NCBI RefSeq assembly: GCF_007741535.1
Contig: NZ_CP036525.1
Span: 3,162,001-3,226,000 of the forward strand
Reading direction: 5' to 3'
Source of the DNA: Rubripirellula lacrimiformis
GTDB taxonomy: Bacteria > Planctomycetota > Planctomycetia > Pirellulales > Pirellulaceae
Length of the DNA: 64,000 nt
This document shows positions 61,186 through 64,000 of this stretch, piece by piece. Under the pieces are notes generated by a model. That model was not told where the DNA came from. It searched no databases and was given only the letters and a program-made list of their open reading frames with translations. Made by a program: the position numbers and the translations under genes. How positions within the stretch are numbered: position 1 is the first letter of the stretch; every line of letters begins with the position of its first letter.

Positions 61186-61551
61186 TTAGCTGAACCAGCC
61201 TTTTTTGTCGAAGCTGGCCAGGGCTTTTTCTTCGCCTTCTTGGATGTCAAAAAGCTTGTTCAGTTTGGTGATCTTGAAGACTTCCATCACGTTCGGCGAA
61301 ACCTCGCAAAACTTCAGGTTCACGCCCTGGGCTTTGCAGCCTTTGTTCAGCATCACCAACTTGGTGATCATGGCCGAAGACATGAACGAAACGCCACGAA
61401 AGTTCAGCAACAGCTTTTTGTGGATGGCTTGGGAAACGACTTCTTGGAGTTCGCGTCCGACTTGCTCGATCCGTTGATTGTCCAGGATTTTGCTATCGGT
61501 GAACCCAACAACCAGGGTTTCGCCGGCGTTCTGAGTGGTAATGGCCGCCAT
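61186..61551 (-). CDS. STAS-domain (anti-sigma factor antagonist-like) protein
   Basis: From ATG 61551 the protein is 121 residues; the longer frame to 61803 adds non-family sequence. The STAS fold is clear: TLVVGFTDSKILDNQRIEQVG, KLLLNFRGVSFMSSAMITKLVML (Ser at the usual phosphorylated position) and NLKFCEVSPNVMEVFKITKLN. The C-terminus FDIQEGEEKALASFDKK matches small planctomycete STAS proteins. It probably binds or is phosphorylated by a kinase, possibly the next gene, though that one has a HisKA_3 rather than SpoIIAB fold. Confidence 0.88.
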   Translation of the reverse strand: MAAITTQNAGETLVVGFTDSKILDNQRIEQVGRELQEVVSQAIHKKLLLNFRGVSFMSSAMITKLVMLNKGCKAQGVNLKFCEVSPNVMEVFKITKLNKLFDIQEGEEKALASFDKKGWFS

Positions 61552-62000
61552 GTGCGTTTCTTTCGATGGATGCTGAAAGGACCGCAGCGGCTCTTCCGCT
61601 GCGATCTCGTACGCACAGATTATCAGCGATCCGAGGCCAAAGCAATTCGCCAGAGGCCTGAGTGGCCACCGAGTTTCCAGATGCCTTCCCGGTTGCCCGA
61701 AGAATCGCCAGGGTTCCGGCGGTAGCCCCCCCGCTATTCCGCCCCGGTCGGCAGCAATCAGCGAACCCCGCCAGATCGGATCGTTGGCGACGGGGAAGGT
61801 CAAACGGGGCCAGGCTAGGTGGATCGCGAGTTTTTTTTGGGGGGGGACGTTTGGCGAAGCGCGAGATTCTTAGCAAGAACAGGAGTGCGAGTTTCCAGCT
61901 CGCATTCCTGTCTGCAACTTAAACTTAAACTCGAACTCGAACTCGAACTCTTTCTCCCCCCCCGCTTTCTCTCCCGCTCTCCTCTCCCTAATTCCCAACT
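61552..62000. other. Gene-free 449-bp region with hairpin and hexamer tract
   Basis: I find no gene. A 10/11-bp hairpin lies at 61881-61909 (aggagtgcgag / ctcgcattcct), and a short hexamer tract follows at 61916-61950, then a pyrimidine-rich run. The promoter of the STAS gene should be in 61552-61700. Confidence 0.55.
61916..61950. repeat. Short AACTTA/AACTCG hexamer tract
   Basis: Two AACTTA units and nearly four AACTCG units run in one 6-bp register. The AACTCG unit is identical to the one that begins the tract at 47572. It starts 7 bp after the hairpin at 61881-61909. Confidence 0.85.
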
Positions 62001-62642
62001 TCAATGATCCGACTGATCCAATTGATCTAGCAGTTCATCCAGATCGATTCGCCCGCTTTTCGCTGCTGTCGATTGGGCCGGCGGGGCGGCCGACTGCTTT
62101 TGCGAATCGCCTTCGGGTTCCGCCTTGTTCGGCGCAGCTGTTTTCGTTGCTGCTGCGGTCGGCGCCGTGACTGGCTTTGCCGCGACTGGCTTTGATGGGG
62201 CGGTGATTGGCTTGGCTAGTGACCCGATTGCGAATGTCTTGACCCCTCGCGACTGCAGCGTTCGCTGCAGCGACAGCAGGATCGGATCGGCTTCGGCAAA
62301 CGAGCTGAGGTCGAAAGCGAAGATGCGGCGATCGCCATTCGCTGTCGCCGTGGCCTGCAGGTCATGTTCGTGGGGGCTTCGGTGTCCGGCAAAATTCACG
62401 GCCGCCAAATCGGCCATCGTCTGTTCGATTGGACGCCAAGCCATCACGACGACGTCGCCGGATATCGAATCCAATGTCAATCGATCGGTTGATTCCGCTG
62501 GCAGGCTTTCGATCGGACCGATCAGTACTAGGTCCATCCCCGGGCGACCAATCAATTCGCCTACCAGAACCTCTGATACTCGTTGGGCAGCCGCGGTGGG
62601 CGGTGCAGAGTGGACCATGACAATGGACAATCGAGCGGCCAC
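62001..62642 (-). CDS. Unknown protein with Ala/Pro/Lys-rich linker
   Basis: I chose GTG 62642 because GAAAGGAA lies 6-13 bases upstream; the longer TTG frame to 62726 has no such site. The 213 residues begin with a compact alpha/beta part (RLSIVMVHSAPPTAAAQRV, MDLVLIGPIESL, VVVMAWRPIEQTMADLAAV) and then a linker of about 45 residues rich in Ala, Pro, Lys and Thr. It ends in an acidic RIDLDELLDQLDQSDH. I do not recognise the family. It is 139 bp after the ATPase gene, same strand. Confidence 0.65.
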   Translation of the reverse strand: MAARLSIVMVHSAPPTAAAQRVSEVLVGELIGRPGMDLVLIGPIESLPAESTDRLTLDSISGDVVVMAWRPIEQTMADLAAVNFAGHRSPHEHDLQATATANGDRRIFAFDLSSFAEADPILLSLQRTLQSRGVKTFAIGSLAKPITAPSKPVAAKPVTAPTAAATKTAAPNKAEPEGDSQKQSAAPPAQSTAAKSGRIDLDELLDQLDQSDH

Positions 62643-62781
62643 GCAGGGGTTCCTTTCGCATCGATTCGGCGCTGGACGCGGCTGGATCGAAGCCGTTGGT
62701 GGGGCAAATGGAAGAGCGGCGGACAAGGGTGTGCAAGTTTATCTTGATGCACCAAGCCGGTGGCCACCCGGGGTTCGGATC

Positions 62782-63480
62782 TTAGCGATCGGAGCCCGAC
62801 AGATGACTCGACTGAACAATGTCGTACAGATCAAACCACAGGTCACGCACGTTTGTCACCCCCGCTAATTGTCGGGCCCGAAGTTCGCCGTCGATCTGGT
62901 TTCTTGTCGCAGGGGCGATCGGCATGGTGGCGCCCGCGATCAGGTCGTCGGTCAGCGATCGAATCAGTTCTGCGGAGTTGCCGGTCCGATGCAGCTCGAT
63001 GGCGCCCGGCAGCGGTTGGTGGCTGGTGGCCAATAGCGTTTGGCCTCGGTGGCAGATGCGGCGACACAGTCGAGACCAAGATTGCCGGGAAAGCTGTTCC
63101 GCTCCGTCGACGATCAGCCATCCGCCGCTGGCCAGGGATGTTTGGGCTTCCCGAGCGGTTCGGGCAGCCGACCTGCGGTGACGGTGCCGGCGAAGCCAGC
63201 CGGTGCATTCAGGATTGCAAAGTTGCACCGAGGCGATCGCAGGGAATTGTGGTCGCAGCATGTCGACCAGGCCGGTCAGAAGCGTGCTCTTGCCGGTCCC
63301 GTGCGGGCCCACCACAGCGGTGACTGAGTGCTGCAGCAGCCGATGGGCGATCGACTGCATTTGCGGCGACTCTGCGGTCGCGGGTTGGCCGTCGGCGAAC
63401 CGATACGGCACTGCGCCCGGTCGGACGAATCGAGTGCAGAAGGGGTTCGAGAACTCGAGTGACGGCGAGCCGATGTTCAC
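62782..63480 (-). CDS. P-loop ATPase of unknown role (ExeA/AAA-like)
   Basis: The 232-residue protein starts at a GTG inside a 4-bp GTGA overlap with the upstream gene. Its Walker A is VVGPHGTGKSTLLTGL and the Walker B GGWLIVDGAEQLSRQSW. A basic RRHRHRR stretch lies between them. No other domain is visible. The overlap with the upstream gene and the small size suggest it powers or loads a partner encoded next to it. Confidence 0.75.
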   Translation of the reverse strand: MNIGSPSLEFSNPFCTRFVRPGAVPYRFADGQPATAESPQMQSIAHRLLQHSVTAVVGPHGTGKSTLLTGLVDMLRPQFPAIASVQLCNPECTGWLRRHRHRRSAARTAREAQTSLASGGWLIVDGAEQLSRQSWSRLCRRICHRGQTLLATSHQPLPGAIELHRTGNSAELIRSLTDDLIAGATMPIAPATRNQIDGELRARQLAGVTNVRDLWFDLYDIVQSSHLSGSDR

Positions 63481-64000
63481 TGACCCAAGCTGGCAATCGT
63501 CATGCCGTCCGACACGCCCGATCCGTCATCCGGATCGACCGCTCCGGTGCGATTGCGAGCAGCCGAGGTGGCGATCGGGTAGGCACCCGGTGCCACCAAG
63601 TGGAATGGTTGCTCGGCCATGATCTTTCGGCCGTCCTGCATGAACAGCCGCATCCGGATGCACCAACGGACGGTGATCAGGTGACCTTGGTAGCTGAGCG
63701 GCGATGCGGGCAGGACGCAGCGAATCGCTTGTTCGTCGGCAAAGCCGATCTGACGAATCTGGCTTTCCACGATCCGATGAAAGTGGTGCACATGCAGATC
63801 TTCGTCGCCCTTGCCTTCGGTGTGCCACAGCACCGACACTTCGATGCTCTGCAGGTCGTCCATCGAAATTCGGCGGACTCGCCACTTCGCCATCAGTTCG
63901 CCACCGGCTTGATAGACACCGTCTTCGCGGCATAGCGTGACGTTCAACGCGGGCTGCGTTTCGGAGGCAGCCCCGGTGGATGAACGACGACGGGAAAATT
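63477..64000 (-). CDS. Unknown protein, probably arrestin-like or beta-sandwich (partial at N-terminus)
   Basis: The frame is open to the right window edge; a TTG at 63947 is the first possible start inside the window, but the sequence before it (ETQPALNVTLCRED) looks coding, so the gene is treated as partial. Visible features are VYQAGGELMAKWRVRR, SIEVSVLWHTEGKGDEDLHVHHF and FMQDGRKIMAEQPFHLVAPG, a beta-strand-rich pattern similar in outline to arrestin-type or Spo0M-like folds. That reading is weak. It overlaps the ATPase by 4 bp. Confidence 0.6.
   Translation of the reverse strand, partial: FSRRRSSTGAASETQPALNVTLCREDGVYQAGGELMAKWRVRRISMDDLQSIEVSVLWHTEGKGDEDLHVHHFHRIVESQIRQIGFADEQAIRCVLPASPLSYQGHLITVRWCIRMRLFMQDGRKIMAEQPFHLVAPGAYPIATSAARNRTGAVDPDDGSGVSDGMTIASLGQ

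Overview
The window is a high-GC, gene-dense piece of a planctomycete chromosome, most likely Pirellulaceae (Rhodopirellula-like). That placement is inferred from gene content: an ECF sigma factor beside a Ser/Thr kinase, a DUF1559 pseudopilin, a small basic protein of the planctomycete/verrucomicrobial type, a TPR-sulfotransferase, a cell-surface protein with a planctomycete-type N-terminal export motif, secreted carbohydrate enzymes, and many short palindromic or tandem intergenic repeats. There is no prophage, no intact transposase and no CRISPR array. About 50 protein genes, two tRNAs and an SRP RNA are supported.

Layout. 1-9 kb: a partial DsbD-type protein, a phosphotransferase, a secreted M28 peptidase, a cytochrome P450, an apiosidase-like glycoside hydrolase and PPK2. 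9.2-16.2 kb: on the minus strand, SRP RNA, then dnaX, then a tightly overlapping operon of an FMN-binding TPR protein, a GH62-like arabinofuranosidase and a NapH-NapG-type iron-sulfur fusion. 16.4-26.8 kb: an RG-rich disordered protein, wecB, a giant AsmA-like protein, a Wza-like lipoprotein, the small basic protein and a desaturase. 26.9-32.5 kb: a seven-gene minus-strand pseudopilin operon with three GspF-like membrane proteins and no ATPase. 33.4-41.8 kb: plus-strand ECF sigma factor, atypical kinase with TPRs, exported pseudo-metzincin with a Tyr/Asp tail, and a TPR-sulfotransferase. 42-52 kb: periplasmic aldose epimerase, two unknowns, a phosphate-type porin, a long GGGTAC hexamer tract, a VWA membrane protein with a CPBP protease, and a sirtuin. 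53-64 kb: a phosphodiesterase, argC, a GlmU-like enzyme, tRNA-Lys and tRNA-Ser, ApbE flavin transferase, a STAS protein with a histidine kinase, and an unknown cluster with a P-loop ATPase.

How genes connect. ApbE (58.7 kb) is the enzyme expected to attach FMN to the SGAT site of the FMN-binding protein at 12.6 kb, which in turn probably works with the adjacent NapGH-like electron-transfer protein. WecB, the Wza-like lipoprotein and the GlmU-like enzyme fit surface polysaccharide or cell-wall sugar metabolism. The sigma/kinase/surface protein/sulfotransferase run looks like one regulatory and surface-modification module.

Most notable observations: (1) an exported matrixin-like protein with two zinc ligands replaced and a 54-residue tail carrying 21 tyrosines in an acidic setting, encoded directly before a TPR-sulfotransferase, suggesting a possible tyrosine-sulfation pair; (2) a dnaX A10 run containing the slippery heptamer A AAA AAG with immediate stops in both other frames, predicting a short gamma form, in a DnaX that has also lost all four zinc cysteines; (3) a 24-unit hexanucleotide tract that reads (GGGTAC)n on the transcribed strand and should form G-quadruplexes; (4) two copies of a short inverted-repeat element sharing a near-identical 29-nt end.
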